Source: Rhopalosiphum padi
Taxonomy: Eukaryota; Arthropoda; Insecta; Hemiptera; Aphididae
Assembly: GCF_020882245.1 (NCBI RefSeq)
Contig: NC_083600.1
Span: forward strand, 43,061,019 to 43,125,018
Direction of reading: 5' to 3'
Length of the DNA: 64,000 bases
In this document: one piece after another, positions 14,446 through 29,800 of the stretch
Layout of the letters: each line of letters opens with the position of its first letter
Numbering within the stretch: the stretch's first letter is position 1
Translations under genes and position numbers: made by a program
Notes under the pieces: generated by a model
Database searches by the model: none
What the model was told of the DNA's origin: nothing
The model's input: the letters and a program-made list of their open reading frames with translations, nothing else

Positions 14446-17229
14446 GAGGATCACTATATTATATGATATTTAATACGGGCTGTGTGCAGATAACGAGGAT
14501 AAATCACAGTCGTTACTTTTAAGAAAACGAAAAATAGTTATATTTGTGTACTAATTGTAATAGATTTTTTCTAAGTAATATTTAAGTTAAAAAACAACAT
14601 AAATTTAATATTTAACATATTTTTCTAGTACATTTCGTAATAATAAAAATTAACTAATTGATTTCTCGTTTACCCATAGACCGTCAAATGGCCTCGTATA
14701 AACATTTTATTAATACTTAGAATGAATTGTATGAACATGGATATTAACCTTAGGTAATAAGACCATATTCCTACTAAATAATCAATATGAAAATAAAATT
14801 ACTAAATCTAAACTAAACATTTAAAAAGTATAAGAATTCACATAAATTGTTTTAAAAGATAAGTGTGTTAAAGTGTATATCTGTCAACTAAGTGATTTAT
14901 GACTTTCACTTGTATATTATATTTTAATAGTTTGTTGAACTCTAATAAAATAATATTTTTTAATTCCGTAATCGTTTTGGCTGACAATCACTTCATTTTT
15001 TACTTATACCCTAATAATAGTGAAATATTATTACTATAAGTCTATTATTCGTATATATTTATTATTTGATACATGTACATGTAAAAATGTAAAATTGATA
15101 CAATTCCATTTTTTATTTATTAGTTTACTATAATAGCCAAGTAATATGTGTATATTTATTTCAATTATATCATTTTTATATTCAATATTGTTCAAAACCA
15201 ACACATTGCCAATTTTTTCGATTTTTAAAGAATAATAAATTTATATTAGTTATATCTCATCAAAATGCTGAAATCATAGAGTATAATATAATAAGTGCAA
15301 TAAGCGCATTACAAATTAATAACTTAATTTAAAACTGTGATTTAAATTATTTTAATTTTTAAATTACACCTAATTATTTAAAAGTCATTTTATGTAATAA
15401 TTATTTATTTATAAGTTCTATATAAATGTGTTTTGCTTCACATAACACACAAAAATATACAATCTAAAGATATTTAATTGGAAGTTTTTTTTATATTAAC
15501 TAGGTATTACCTGTTTTGAACAATCAAATAATAAAGATAGCAATTTGGAGCGAAACTTGACCAGTAACCCCAATTATGTATAAAAAAAAAACTTTTATAA
15601 GCTATACACATAACTATTTATTAAATAAACAGTTTTTGGATGCCAATAACTGTACCCGTGCTAATAACTGTATACTCTACCCTATATTCACCATTATAAA
15701 TATTATAAGAAACTAATAGGTACAGTAGTTGATTTCAAAGAACACATTCCAATATGAAAAATATACTTATAAATCAAAATTTTCTTTTGAGTTGTAAATG
15801 ATTCTGAACATTCGATTCTTACTGTTTATTTTTCAAAAAAAATATTAAATAATAAGTATTATATTTTTTAAAATATAAATCTAAATATATTATTTTATAG
15901 GTACCTAATACATTATAATCATTGTTTTTGTGAAAGAAACCTGCAGTGTTAAAGGTTTTTTTTATTATTATTTTTAAAATAGTAAGTTATCAGCAGAAAA
16001 TATAATTTATGTTGATTTATCGATTTCTGTTTTTCTGTACCTGTACACGTAATCAGTGAATTGAGTGCAAAAAACATATTGAGATAGTATACTATCTATA
16101 TTTTTATATTTATAAAAATAATATATATTTAATATCATTTTTATATATTTCACAAATATATTTTTATCTATAAATCTGTTTGTTTATTTTCAAATAAATT
16201 TGTTTTAGATTAGTTAAACGAATTTTTACGGAAACAATTTTTTACATGATTTTAGAGTCAGTTCCGACTGCGTAAATTGGAGTGAATAGAATGTAGTAAA
16301 AATAGCTTAAATATGAACTAAATATCAAGAAAATTTCAATCTGCATAAAAAATTATAAATAAAATTGATATGTTACAAGTACCTACGAAATATATATTTT
16401 TTAGTGTTACCACCAAGTTGCTAAAATTATTTGTGTGAAAATTGTTATTTTATAAATTGCAAGCGAATTAAATGAAGAAAACAATATAAAGACCATAAAC
16501 GTTCTAAAAAAAAAAATCAAAACGATAAATAAACAACACACATATTAAACAATTTTGATTGATGGTTATGAAACAAATATTTTAATAGGTTTTTATTTCA
16601 AAATATCCAATTTTTTTATCTTTATTTAATTATTTATACTTTTATGAAAAATATTAAATTTAAATTCGAAATTAAAAATTGTTGAATTATGTAAACATAA
16701 TCAGCTTTAAGCTTTTAACCAGCTTTTTTTTATATCTGTAGATCTTTAATTTTATTGTTAATGATAACCAGATATTTTTCTGGGACTTGTGTACAATAAA
16801 ATTTTATTATTATGTCACCTATATATAAATTCAGGTACCACAAATCTATTATATTAATAATACATTATTTTTTTTTTTAATAATATTGAATAATTTAAAT
16901 GTATCGATATTTAAATTTTATATTTACTGATCTTTTGCCATCAACGAATGTTATATTTTCTTCTTGACTAAAAATTAAATATCTTTAAAATACTCGACGT
17001 CATTCAAAAATAAAAATATCAACGGTTATTTTATTTTAATGAGAGAATTGTGGACACTTGTCTACAATCGTAACTATATTCCACTGGGACTGAAAAGAAA
17101 ATTGAACAGTTTTATGCTATGAATTAATAAACCCTAATAAATATTTATCTCGTAATATGTCTATTATTTATTTATTATAAAATAAATAGCGATACAATAG
17201 TATGGATTAAGAAGTATAGTGTTTTTCTA

Positions 17230-17830
17230 GGGCTTATGGCCTAAGAACGTTAACGTTTGGTGCACTAATAGCGATCCCGGGATTAGATGATGTCGTACCG
17301 AGAGGTACAGGACCGACTGCGGCGAGAGACAGTATGTCACCACAAGACTCACGGGCCCCCGGCATTTGTCGACATTGCCGTTTCGAAATTACTAACCGAA
17401 AACTGTTATTATTATACATTATCGTGATATTATTATACAAATGTCACTCAGCAATGTCTGAAAGCAGATCAGTATGACCCCGAAAGCTACTTGATCGCAT
17501 GTCAACTGCAGTATGACGGCCAGGGTCCCAAGAGACGTCACATTTCGAGGAGGGAGGACGACCAGCCGTAACAAAACGTCTCCCGTGAACTTTTCATAGA
17601 ACCGTTGAATGCAGTTAACTGGAATGGCCGCGTCATTAAAGAAATGATAGTTAAGATTCGTGGATACATGAAAGCTTTCCGAACATCACCCGAGAGACGG
17701 ATAACATTGTCCTGTGATGACTCCAATTTGTAGCTATACCTGCACCCCGTTCCCCGTCGTCATAATTCCCCATTCCTCACTGGACAGGACCAGTGACTAG
17801 GCCGAAATTGTTGGGTACCCAGATCGACTT
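17230..17830. other. GC-richer island in intron 2, unknown
   Basis: About 600 bases of distinctly higher G+C. On the plus strand an ATG-less frame runs about 48 codons to TAA near 17572, including KADQYDPESYLIACQLQYDG. On the minus strand frames of 62 and 68 codons (17538-17726, 17234-17440) are open. None resembles a family I know. It could be a decayed mobile element, a fragment of a retrocopied gene, or a conserved regulatory block; the sequence does not decide. Confidence 0.35.
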
Positions 17831-20651
17831 TTGTTTATTTTGTCGTTAGCCAAGTTCTCTTTAGAAGAGGGGATGATTATCCGCCACCATTATCATTATC
17901 CTTCCTCTGCTATAACAGAAAGTATTTGAATACCTGTACTGTCTGGTGGTTTGATCCGATCATAATCCTTATAAAGCAATCGTCTAATTTAAAGAATCCG
18001 AAAACAAATGATACATTAGTTCAAATTAGTATTAACAGAAAATTTTGATCTAGATAAACAATTTAGAAATTTAATTTTAATTTTTGATTTTGATTTTATC
18101 TTATATTAAAGATTCTATATTTATGATTTGGTTTCTTTTCTGAGGTTAAAGAATTTTTTAAAAGAAAAAAATATTAAAAGTTCAAAGTTAGTTTTTAAAA
18201 TAAGAAATAAAAAAATAAAAATTCTATATTATAATTTGGTTTAAAATTTTAAAAATTATGTACGTTAATAGCCTTGTAGCTAATAAATTAAATGATTAAT
18301 ACAAAATAATAATAATAATAATTAATTAAATAAATAATATTTTAATATTATTTATAGAATATTTTGCTAAAATAGTTCGGATAATTAAAATTGATTTTGT
18401 CGATATAAATAGGTCGTGTCATTAAATTAAACATTAATTTTTAAGTCGCAAAAAATTATCCTTCAAAAATAACATGTCATGTTAAAATTAAGATTTTATA
18501 AACTGTAAGTTATGAATAATAATTATTTTCTAGAAAAAAAATGATAATATATTAAAAACAAAAAAAAAATTACATGATAAATTGAAAACATAAATTAAAA
18601 TATAATAATTAAAAATCAATATATAGCTCGGAATTTAAAATACGAACATAAATAATATGGTGAAATAATTTTATCAAACTAATTGTTGGTTAACAGTGAT
18701 ATGAATAAAATTATAACCATTATTAATTTATAGCCATAAATTATTTAAAAAAATGCACGCAAAAGATTATTTCTAAAACACCTCTATTCAACAATCTTCC
18801 TAATTGCTAAAACTTTTTTTAAAATTTCAAAGTTTTTAATTGCATAGTTTCTACAAATAATTTATTGTTATATAAATATACGATACAAAGTAATAACAAC
18901 ATTAATCTTAAAATAATAAAATATACGAATAATAATGGAATAGTAAATCAGACTAAACCTACATTATTCTGTACTACGGTTATATATTTAAATTAAAAAA
19001 TAATATTCAAGTCATCAATAATAATGATATGGTCGTAATAAGCTTAAGTTATTTAATACAGTTTTCCAACTAAAATAATACTAATCCCATGTTATTGTAC
19101 GTTTTTATTTTTTAAATGCCTATTGATATATGTGCGTTTTTTAAATTTGTGACAAAAAATAAATATTTTATATTGTATAAACGTTTGCAATGTATATAAA
19201 TTGAAATGCTCGAGGTAAATATTACAACATAAATTATTTACAATGAAAAATAAATAAAATCGGAACAACAGCACTTTTGTGGATGGTATTTATTTAACAG
19301 CTATTGAAGTGGGTAGTTTGTTAAATTATAATAAAATGATGTTATTAAGCAATGAAACACCTGTTAAGGAATTTTAATATAAAATAATGTTTATTATATC
19401 AAAGGAAAACGTCATAATTTAACAAATATAACAAATATTTTATCTTAAAGCTTGTAAAATAAAGTTACCTACCTTACAATTTATTATAATGCTTTTTTTT
19501 TAAATCATATTTTAATAAATTGGTTAATTAAAATAATATACATGGACTTAAAAATATGGTAAGTCTACGATTATTAAAGTTAACCTAAATTAATGTAGAT
19601 AAGGTTCACCTTTCGCAGGCATTTATTAACTATGAAACTTTAAAAAAAAAACTGACCCATAAAAATTGTCTAAAAATGTAAATAAAAACTAATGATTTGT
19701 TTGGTCAGAAATGATAACATACACGTAACGTGTACCGGTGTATTTGGTGTAATGAGTCCACGGTCAAAATAAATTGGATATAGGGATTCCCGGAGCTGCG
19801 AATATTAGGACTCTATACTTTAACAGTTTTGTATTAATAATAACCATCAAAATGATCATTCTGCTCTCGTGTACTCAAGTAAGCAATAAAAAATAATATA
19901 AGTTGTAGGAACACAAAAAAATAAAAAATTAATTCTTAATCCACTGAGTGTTACAAAGTGTTTGACGCGAGTATCGCGCGAAGTCACACTAAAACTTTTT
20001 TGGTTTCGACGTCAAACGATTGCATGTCGTCAATAAGCAGACAGACACTGGTAAATTTTATAATATTCTGTATAATCTCGATTTCCGAGGGTATATAATA
20101 TAATATTAATTTGAATAGCATAATTGGAAATAATGAGTAAGGTTCCACGTAACTTCCTACGCTCTAATGTATTTATTAATATATACATTTTATAATTACT
20201 TCTTAATGAATACTGGTTAACTGATGAGTACGTCACCTTAAGAAAAATAAATAAATAATACGATCGTTATGATACACAGAACAAATTATGATATGCAGAC
20301 AAGTAGCAGGAAACAAGTAAAAGTCTATAGCGTATTTTTATAATTAAATTTTCACCGAGTTTATAAAATATTATCAAATCTACAAATTTGTTTTTAACGT
20401 TTTCCGATTAAACGTGCTTTTATCATATTATATATGTGCAGTGTTTTTATCGCTTTCTTATTGGTTGGGGGGGGGGGGGTGAAGCACACAGTGTACATGA
20501 TCACTCTGGCGGTTTTTTGGGCCGATTGAACTTTAATTCACCGAGCGTCCCTGTTTAGACTGACAACAGATGACAAACTGTATGAGTATACGTCACGCGG
20601 CCTTTATCCGCGCAACGCATTTTGCGTGTTCCGTATGAATACGTGTAGTGG

Positions 20652-20680
20652 GTACTTACCTACTAAAAGGGGTAAGAAAC
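20652..20680 (-). promoter_or_regulatory. Candidate recursive-splicing (ratchet) site in intron 2
   Basis: Read on the receptor strand, TTTCTTACCCCTTTTAGTAG is followed at once by GTAAGTACCC. A pyrimidine-rich tract and AG acceptor thus abut a near-perfect donor, giving a zero-length exon junction between 20660 and 20659. Ratchet sites of this form are known from long Drosophila introns. Here it would split a 25.3 kb intron into about 15.9 and 9.3 kb. TAGGTA strings are frequent in this DNA, but the full GTAAGTA donor with a good tract is rarer. Confidence 0.35.
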
Positions 20681-20786
20681 TGGAGGGTGCGTGCGCAAAT
20701 ACAGCAAAGTCGTTTAGAGCTGAGTATCAATCATTACACCTTCGCGAACTTTCGAAATTCCCCACAGACGAGGGACGTTGGAGTCA

Positions 20787-20837
20787 CCGGCGGACGAAAT
20801 GGCGTAACCATTACGTCTTTGTACGACTGTCCGCCGG
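20787..20837. other. Nested hairpin in the intron-2 island
   Basis: CCGGCGGAC (20787-20795) pairs perfectly with GTCCGCCGG (20829-20837). Inside the loop, CGTAA-CCA-TTACG (20803-20815) forms a second small stem. Two nested G+C-containing stems within 51 bases are unusual in this AT-rich setting and could fold in RNA from either strand. Confidence 0.4.
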
Positions 20838-23800
20838 GGCACCAAGTCCATTCTCCATTGTTTGTATGTGATTTATTCACACAGTCATCTATTATCTAAA
20901 ACTATATACATTTTATTGCGCTTAACATTTATCGAATATTGTTGTACTTCACAATACCGAAGGATCCACGTCGACGGAAATGCTATGCTCCGAGTATACT
21001 AAAACGTGTGTAGTATAGGTATATGACGCGTTTAAAAATTTGTAATAGCTAATGATCGTCAATCGTTTGATGCCTGATAACTGCGATTTAGTGAAAACTA
21101 TTGGCGTGACTCATGGTTAAATTACTATGTACAAATAAATCTAAATAATAATTATTATAATATGTTATATTTAACATCACCGATTGTGTGTCGAACCCTA
21201 ATTTACCTCTGTATGTACCTGCACTCTTTCAAATGTAAATATTTAAATTAACCTCCTTGATAATGTATACTTTCGGATAAAGTTCATGATATCATGACGT
21301 GAACCTTGGAATAAATTACTAGGTATCGTAGAATTATAATGTCTGTATGGTGCAAAGTTTCACATAACATTGTATATTTAGATTTATATATACCTAATTA
21401 TAATAGTTTGAAATGTATTATGGTATGAAATATTAAAATCTATAAAAATAAATAATAATTTAATAAAATCGTTCGTGTAGGTTTTTAAATTTCTTACAAA
21501 GAAAAATGAAAAATAATTTAACTGACTTGGTGATAATGTCAAAAATATGGGCAACAGCCAAACCATTTAATGCAAACCTGACTATTCAAGCTTTTAAGTC
21601 AATCAATCTTCGTCTGATTTCCGCGGTTCCTTGATTCACCGCGCTAACAATGACTATAATAAAGATATGGTAGAATCTGATATTAATTCAACTGTCTAAA
21701 ACACTTTAAACGAAGTTTAATTTGATAATCAATTTTAAAATATTGAATTCCTTCATTATCTTCAAAGTACGGTTTACCGAACAATTTGTCTACGTTTTCA
21801 AAACCATTTTATGAATTTATTTGAAATATTATATAAATAATTAGTTTACATATTAAATATATAGAATATTATAAATAAATAAAATGTAAAATACGTGTTT
21901 TATTTGTCAATGTCGTAGACACACAATTTAATTTCATATTCTATTAGATAGTATTATACAATATTATGATTTAAATTAAAATTTTAACTTTTCATGAAAC
22001 ACAAATAAAATAATAATATAAAAAACATACAAATATATTTTGTTTTTTTATGGAATAAATTATTATTTTAACTTTCAAATTAGTTGTACACGATAAAATA
22101 AAAAGTAAATATTGTTGTCAAACACTTGTTTTCTATATATTATTTTTTTTTATGTTTATTTAGTGTCAAATAAAATGTATACACATCTACAATTTTAAGC
22201 AAAAATTAAAACAGCAGTTTGTTTGAAATTTTATCTCTATTTTTCTAAATAAATCATCTAATTTTTAAAGAAAAGTGAAAATGGAAAAAAGAAAGTGAAT
22301 GATAATAAAAAAATTAATTTTTCAAGTTTTAATTTAGTAAAATAAGAGTGATACTATTTTTTTTTATTTAACTAATACAATTGACAATTTTATTCTTTCA
22401 AATGTACTTCTTAAAAATAAAACCACATTACTCGATAATGATGTGTGCTGACGATATCAATTGTCCAATATTGTTTACTGGATCTATAATATGACATTTT
22501 TCAACTAACTTTTCCCTCTTTTCTTCAAATTTTGATTAATGATGTGGCTGATGTGTGGCTTCCACTCGATTTAGATAGTAGCTATAGTGACTATTTTTTT
22601 TATACTTGTATCAGAATGGCGTATTTCTAGACATGATCTATTCCATTTATCATATTTTAATACATCTAATGTTCCATCAATGTGAGGCAAAAAATAAAAT
22701 TTTCAAATAGTTTTTATGTATAAACGTTTTAATAAAATATGTCATTTGAAATGATAATATTTACATGTTTCTAATAAACACATGTATCTATCTACAGAAA
22801 AATTAGTTCGCAATAAATCTTTATTAATACATTTAAAATTATATATGATATAGTTATTGGTTTATTTATAATTTTAAGATAATACATTTCTTTTAACTTT
22901 TTTTTAAGTGTATATTACATGATTCGGTAATAGTATTCATCGTTAATGTAAAAATATATTTTTTTTTTTTATTTCCTAGAACAAAATGATAAGTCTATTA
23001 CTATTCTTTGAATTAAAAAAGTTACTATTTAGAGCCGTACAAACTACATATTTATCTTTAGTGGTTGTTGTTTGTGGCCTGGTACACCATAAATTAGATA
23101 CTTAAAATATATTTTTGAATATAAGTAATTAAAATATTTAACAATTATATTACTTGCTATTATTATTATTATTATTTGTTTTATATTTTATCAAGTTTGA
23201 ATAACTATATAGCAATTTTCTATTTGTTGCTAAGACTTATAAAATTATTATGTGAATATGTATTGCATTTTTGATTATCCTATAATATTTGATAGAGTAT
23301 CGAAGTAATCCTTTGAAGATTTAAATTTAAAAAAAAAGAATGTATAGAATATAAGAATAATATTTAATTCAAAAAGGGTTGATAATCTTTGAATAGATAG
23401 AAAATTCTTTGTAAATTTAAGGAATAACCATTGATTCCTATTAACCTACCATAAAAGAAGTTACCCGCTACAACTAAAACTAAATCGAAATATCGTGTAC
23501 TTACATAATATATTTACTATATTATACAATATTACTATATCACAGGTGTCACATATAAGTGTTTTTCATAAGTTATTTAGTCTCGTTTGTATTGCAAGGC
23601 AACTTTCTTTTTTGATAAGCCCAATATATCAAAAATGTCATGATTACATGTGGTGCACAGGTGTAATAAAACAGTTTTAATCATGGATATACACAAGTTC
23701 TAAAACTTCAAATTGAATTACAAATAACATTTTTGTATATAAAAACTACAAAATAGTTCATAAAAGAAAATGTTCTTTAAACAAAGAAAAATAATTTTGT

Positions 23801-26800
23801 TTTCCAAAGGGGTAAGAATGGTTAGTTAAATTTATAATGTCATTGAATGGATTATTACATTATAAGTACATCCTGCATGGCACATATACCGCACGGAATA
23901 TATATTGATATGATTTGATATGCGTGATAGAATATATTAACATAAAAATGATTTGACTATAGTTATTTCTATATTATGACTAATATACTACCTTTATTGG
24001 AAATTAAAGAAAAACAAATAATAAATTGTTATAACACTTAAATGTTTAGAATATTAAATCATTATCGGTATTCATTGGCTTTAAATTTAAAAATAAACAT
24101 TTACTTTATTAAAAAAAACAACAAGATATAATAATAGTATGTTATTTTGTCCATTGTTCACGTATTTTTCATACTATAATTGTTACATTTTGGTGTTGTC
24201 GAACAAGCATATCATGTTTAATATTATATGGATTATGCAAAATCAATTATCATATAAAAACAATTAATTTTATGTAGGTACTTTGTTTTAAGAAGTTTGT
24301 TCTCAAATTAATTTAATTTAAATTATTTTAGAACTTGTGAATCACTAAAACAGTAATTTTATGAAATTTTAAAAATAAAATAGAGGTACATTTTGTCTTA
24401 TATCTATAGTCTATAAAATATAAATCTAATAAATACATATATGTATTAATTGAATTATACGGGCAATAATTACAAACATAAAAATATAAATAAATTATCA
24501 ATCTAAATATTAGACTAATAAACTATCTTGCTTTAAATTTATAAACACTAAATTATGTACAACAAATTTAATAAAAATACATTCATGTCTCCCCAAATAA
24601 TTTGTATTTACATAGATTATATTATATAATATTATGTTTATAAGTATATTATATATAATATATATCCAAAGGTATTCTTATAGGTATGTACCTATACTTA
24701 AAGATAAGTGTCATTGCACTAATATAAATATTATTATTTCCATTAAAACTTTAAATACACTATTTAAATGTATGTTTTTATATTTTTTAAACATAAAAAG
24801 AAAATTTCGGTTTTTTGAATTTATTTTACAAATTTTAAAATAAAAAAATATCACACATTTAAGGTAAAAATAAATGACATTATTTTTGTTAAAATTATTT
24901 TACTTGAGCAATTTGTTTGTAAAGAAATTTCTGAAATTATTAATTGTTTAATATTTAATTTTTTTTTTTTTATTAAGTAGACATAATATTTAATCAATAC
25001 ATTGGACCACTATACACTTTTGAAGTTGCTTTCACGAAAATAAAATAATTGACAAAAATTAAATGATTATTAAAAAAAGAAGTTCATTATAATACATATT
25101 GGCTTTGATTAGAATCAAAACACCCGGGAACTATATGTATATTGTATTATAATATTATTATAAGTGATATTATTAAATATATTTTACGTAAAAGGCTTGA
25201 TTTTAAGTTATAAATAAATAAAAATGACATGAATAAGTTACTACAGAATCTAATAAAAAAATAATTGTTTCCAATATTTTTCAAAGTATAAATAAATTAA
25301 ATTTTTATTTTCAATTATTTTAATAAATCGTTCAAGTTTGTTGAACGCGTCTTCAAATTGTTTCTGCTACATATTTTCTAAGTATACGTTATAACAAATT
25401 GTCTCTTGTATCATTTTGCAAAATCAATATTTCATAGTAGTTGCAAATTGTAATCATAACACTAGCTCAATTCTATTACATTCACTACCTACGCTCCCAT
25501 GGAATATATCAGTATGTAGTCTATAATAAAACCAGTGCGTGGTATACATTTTGATCAATACTGCTTAATATTATATTATGCTAGACTATCGATTTATAAT
25601 ATTTACGTTAAACGTTACTGTTAAATCAGGCCTCAATGAATAAAACATAAGTATATTTAAACACTCAATAAAATATAATATAAACATCTAAAAAAAGAGT
25701 ATTATATTGAGTTTGATTAGGAATCATTTTTAAAATGCTATAGAATAATTTTCAAATTAAACCCTATTTTGTATTTAAAAATGATATGTGATGTAAAATT
25801 ATAATATATATATTCGTTTTTTTTTATATATAAATTTATCATTAACTTGACGAAACATTCCATTTCTATATTAGTCCAGATGTCCAGATATTACTATGAT
25901 TATTTATCAATTACGATTTTAATAATAAAGATTAGCTTGATATTTAGTATTTAGGTTAGAACTTAACGTTAACAAATTAATGAATATTATAGAAAAATCA
26001 ATTACTATTTTAAAGAACTTACTAAAATTAATTCGATTAGTAATATGAATAAAACGCAGGTATAAAATGTATATTAATATTATTTTAATAAATGATGGTC
26101 ACTGCTATAGATGAAGATATCCACCCAAGATGTCTTTAAAATTGATTATAACAATAAATACCTATTTAAATCAAAATGAAAAAAATATTTAGATTTATAA
26201 AAAAAATTAATTTTTGAATATTCAATATATAAGGCTTAAATTTCGTCATAGTTTGTTCACGGTTATCTCAAAAAACCGTCTTATCTAAAAACTCAAAAAC
26301 GAAGATATCTTTGTTCAACTGCTGTTCAATTTCCAAATCCTTAAAGGTACTACTTGAAATGTTTTGAGCACCCCTTTTATAAGAAAATGTGTTCACGAAA
26401 AATATAATAATAAAAATAAAAACATTATTGTATAAAACCAATAGAATTACGTCTCTTGCTTCAGTTAGAATCTAAAACACGCGCTATTCGAAAACCAATA
26501 TCTCTTTCTGAGCGAACATAATCTAAAAAGGAAAGCTAAAAATAGAGTAATAACTAAATAAAGAAGACACTACACACACACATTATATTGTGTTACTTAT
26601 AGACTGCAGTTGTAAAAAAATGCACAAATTCTCTTTTTTATGTGATTATTTAAATTAAACATTTTTCACAACGAAAAAAGTGATATATTTATTTTAAAAC
26701 TACATATTTTTCTTAGTTGAATATTACAATTTACAACCGATTATCCGATTATAAATTATACAACTATACGTTATACAATAATTGTAAAACATTTATAAGA

Positions 26801-29800
26801 TCTAATTTACTTTACTTTATGGTTACAGATATAAGATACAAAAAATCGATTTTAATAAACCAACAATAAGAAATTCTTCGGATTTAAATTATTATTATAA
26901 TTTTAAATTACGAGTGCATTATTTTTAGTGTTAAACAGTTAATTTGTTTGCAGAATATAAATACATGGACGATAAATTGGGCACTGCCTTAATTGTATTC
27001 ACATTTGATTAGGTAACTAAATGTTAAAGTAAAAAATTCTTAATTTTATGAACAATCAAATTAAGAGTTCTAATCAAAATGTATATTTAATGGTATTTAA
27101 TGAGCTAAAATATATTATAAATTATAATTTTATGTATACAGTTAACATAAAATATATAGTCATATTTTAGACACGTGTAACCTTGTTATCTAAATAATTA
27201 AAAGTATTTTACGTTGAAAAAATATTTGGCAAGTAGTTATTAATAATAATTTTTTTTTTACTCGTATTTGTCTGTGTTGAAACAGTATAATAAAAATGTT
27301 TCCTTTAATGTATCTATTGTTTTATCCATTGTATTAGATAAAATTAACATCATCCACCTCACAATGCTTTAATTTACAAAAAAATAAAATTTAAAATTAC
27401 TATACCTTACCAATGAACCACAGCCAAATTGTTTTATTTATATTTCCCTTGATAAAATTAAATAACAATTAAGAAAATTACGCGTTTAAATTTTTTGAGC
27501 ACACATATTTTTATTATTTTTATTTGTATTTTGCTATAATATAGGAGTAATTAGTACGCTGTAAGTGGTAACTGCTGTTTTTGTCAGTAAGGTCAGTAAG
27601 GGTAATGGATAACTAATGTAAAACAATAGGGTACGAAATTCCCACGAAGTGAATTAACTAGCATGAGAGTAGTTTAACGATATAATATTGAAACATATGT
27701 AAAAGTATGACCATTTATTGAAGATGGCTATTTTACATATTGTTATTATTTTTTACAAAGAAAAATGCTATAGGTATATTTAATGTCTAGAATGAAATGT
27801 GTTAATAAACTGTTATCAGTCGTAGATCACAATGTATGGTATATGAAGAGTTTGTATATAGGTGTTTATCGGAAGGGGTGTACCATAAATTTGACAAAAA
27901 CTATTGTTTATATTATTTTTATTAAAATACAATTTTAAATAAAAAGTTAATTTTAAAATATACAATACAATTAAACCTTTTAAAAATGTGTATATTGTAT
28001 GTACCAACAATAACTTATGACTTAATATTAATTTTTTTAATGCTTATGATAGTTTACTAAACAAAGAGATAATTGATATTTAAAAACCACGATGGGTATT
28101 TATTATTGCTATTTAATTTAAGTGAGATTCTCTTATTATATTAAGTAAAATATACGAGCTTAAAATTTATCTTTAAAATAACTGAATTATCTATTATAAT
28201 TATATTTTAATTTCATTTTGAATTTTAAAACTAATAGGTATATTTTGAATTAAGTAATGATATAGACAAATGTATTTTTTTTTTAATTTGTATCCTATTT
28301 TGAACTCTCGACCACAATAAGGCATGATAATTTCCAACTTTTTAAATCGGTTTTTTTGAAATGAAGTACCACAGAACCGTTGTGCTCTTGAAGATAAATA
28401 TTAAATTATATAATTACCTATAAACAATATTTATGAATGATAATCTTGTATTTATAGTTATAAAAAAGAAATTAGTTTCATATCAATTGGAATTTGTTTT
28501 TTTACGAAAATACCCAATTTACTCTATATATAAAAAACAGACATTTCATAGTTTTCTGTAACTTTATGATAGCAAAAAATTGTCTATTACTTCTTTCCAT
28601 TTCAAAAAAAAAAAATATTTTGATTAAGTATTTAAGTGGAATCACTATGGTGTAGATTAAAAAATATAGAATATTTGCAAAAAGTGTTATTTGTTGTTTT
28701 TGAATATACTAATCTTTGAGAAAATGTTGGATTTTAAAATTCGATTTTAATTGTTTAAAAATTCATGAGATTTATCTGGATGCCACATAACTTTCAACAT
28801 AGATACATTTAACTGATTTCACATAATATGCATTTGTTTAAAATAATTAGAATTATCATCTAATCATCCGGTTTTTTTCTTTATTGTTTTCAACAGGTAT
28901 AAGTTAATTTGAATTATTGGTTCACATCTTTGATAGTTTCTTATTTTTTGGACATTTAAACATTAGTTAGAGTTATATTTTTTTTATCACTTACGAGTAT
29001 ATGTTAATAATTACGAAATTAGTTAATTACGTTTAAAATAATAAGTATTATGTATACAGAAAGCATAAATGCAGAAAGAAATGAAATAGAATATTCACAT
29101 AGGACACATTGATTATATTATTATACAAACTACAGCCATTGTCAAAGCCCACTAATCGACAAACGATTGTTTGTATATTATATATATTTTATATATTAAC
29201 GTAAAACCACAATACCGCATAATTCAAAGTAGATGACTACGATAACATATAGGTTATCCGTATACAACGATAATAATTGGGAGTCGTGTTTTAAAATATA
29301 ATATGGTTGTGACTTATGAGTTATAATCAATTTTAAAGTTATATTACTATTGTCATCTGTTGATAAACAAATTAATTATCTTTTAGCATAAATATTTACT
29401 ATCTATACTAAATTTAATATTCAATAATATAAATCATTTTATATGTTTTTTTGTGATTCTGTGGAGGAGGGAACCCCCACGTTCAGTACGCTATTTTTAA
29501 GACATTCCATTATTTAAATATCATACAAATATAATATCATATAATTAAAATGTTTGAATTATATAGTTTTAATTTGGATATTTATATTATATATATATTC
29601 TTAACTATGCCAATAGAAGGCTAGATAATAATTTTTCGAATGTTATGATCATTTTTCTATTTAACTCTATTTCCAACAATCAAACCACGATACTAAAGTT
29701 TGAAATCCCAAGAGCGCGTTTTTATTACTAAATGTCTACATGAACAGGTGGTCAAACAGAGACAAAAAGAGACGTTATAGTAAATTATAAAGAAATTACC

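Larger units (their letters stand above)
20467..20880. other. GC-richer island in intron 2 with hairpin and splice-like site
   Basis: Starting at a G13 run (20467-20479), about 400 bases are clearly richer in G+C and CpG than the surrounding intron. Two overlapping plus-strand frames (20626-20871 and 20648-20899, 81-83 codons) resemble no family I know and are likely by-products of composition. The minus strand (receptor sense) is closed in the frames I checked. The island contains a strong minus-strand TAG|GTAAGTA junction at 20660/20659 and a hairpin at 20787-20837. A conserved intronic regulatory element or ratchet point is plausible; a decayed mobile element is the alternative. Confidence 0.4.
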
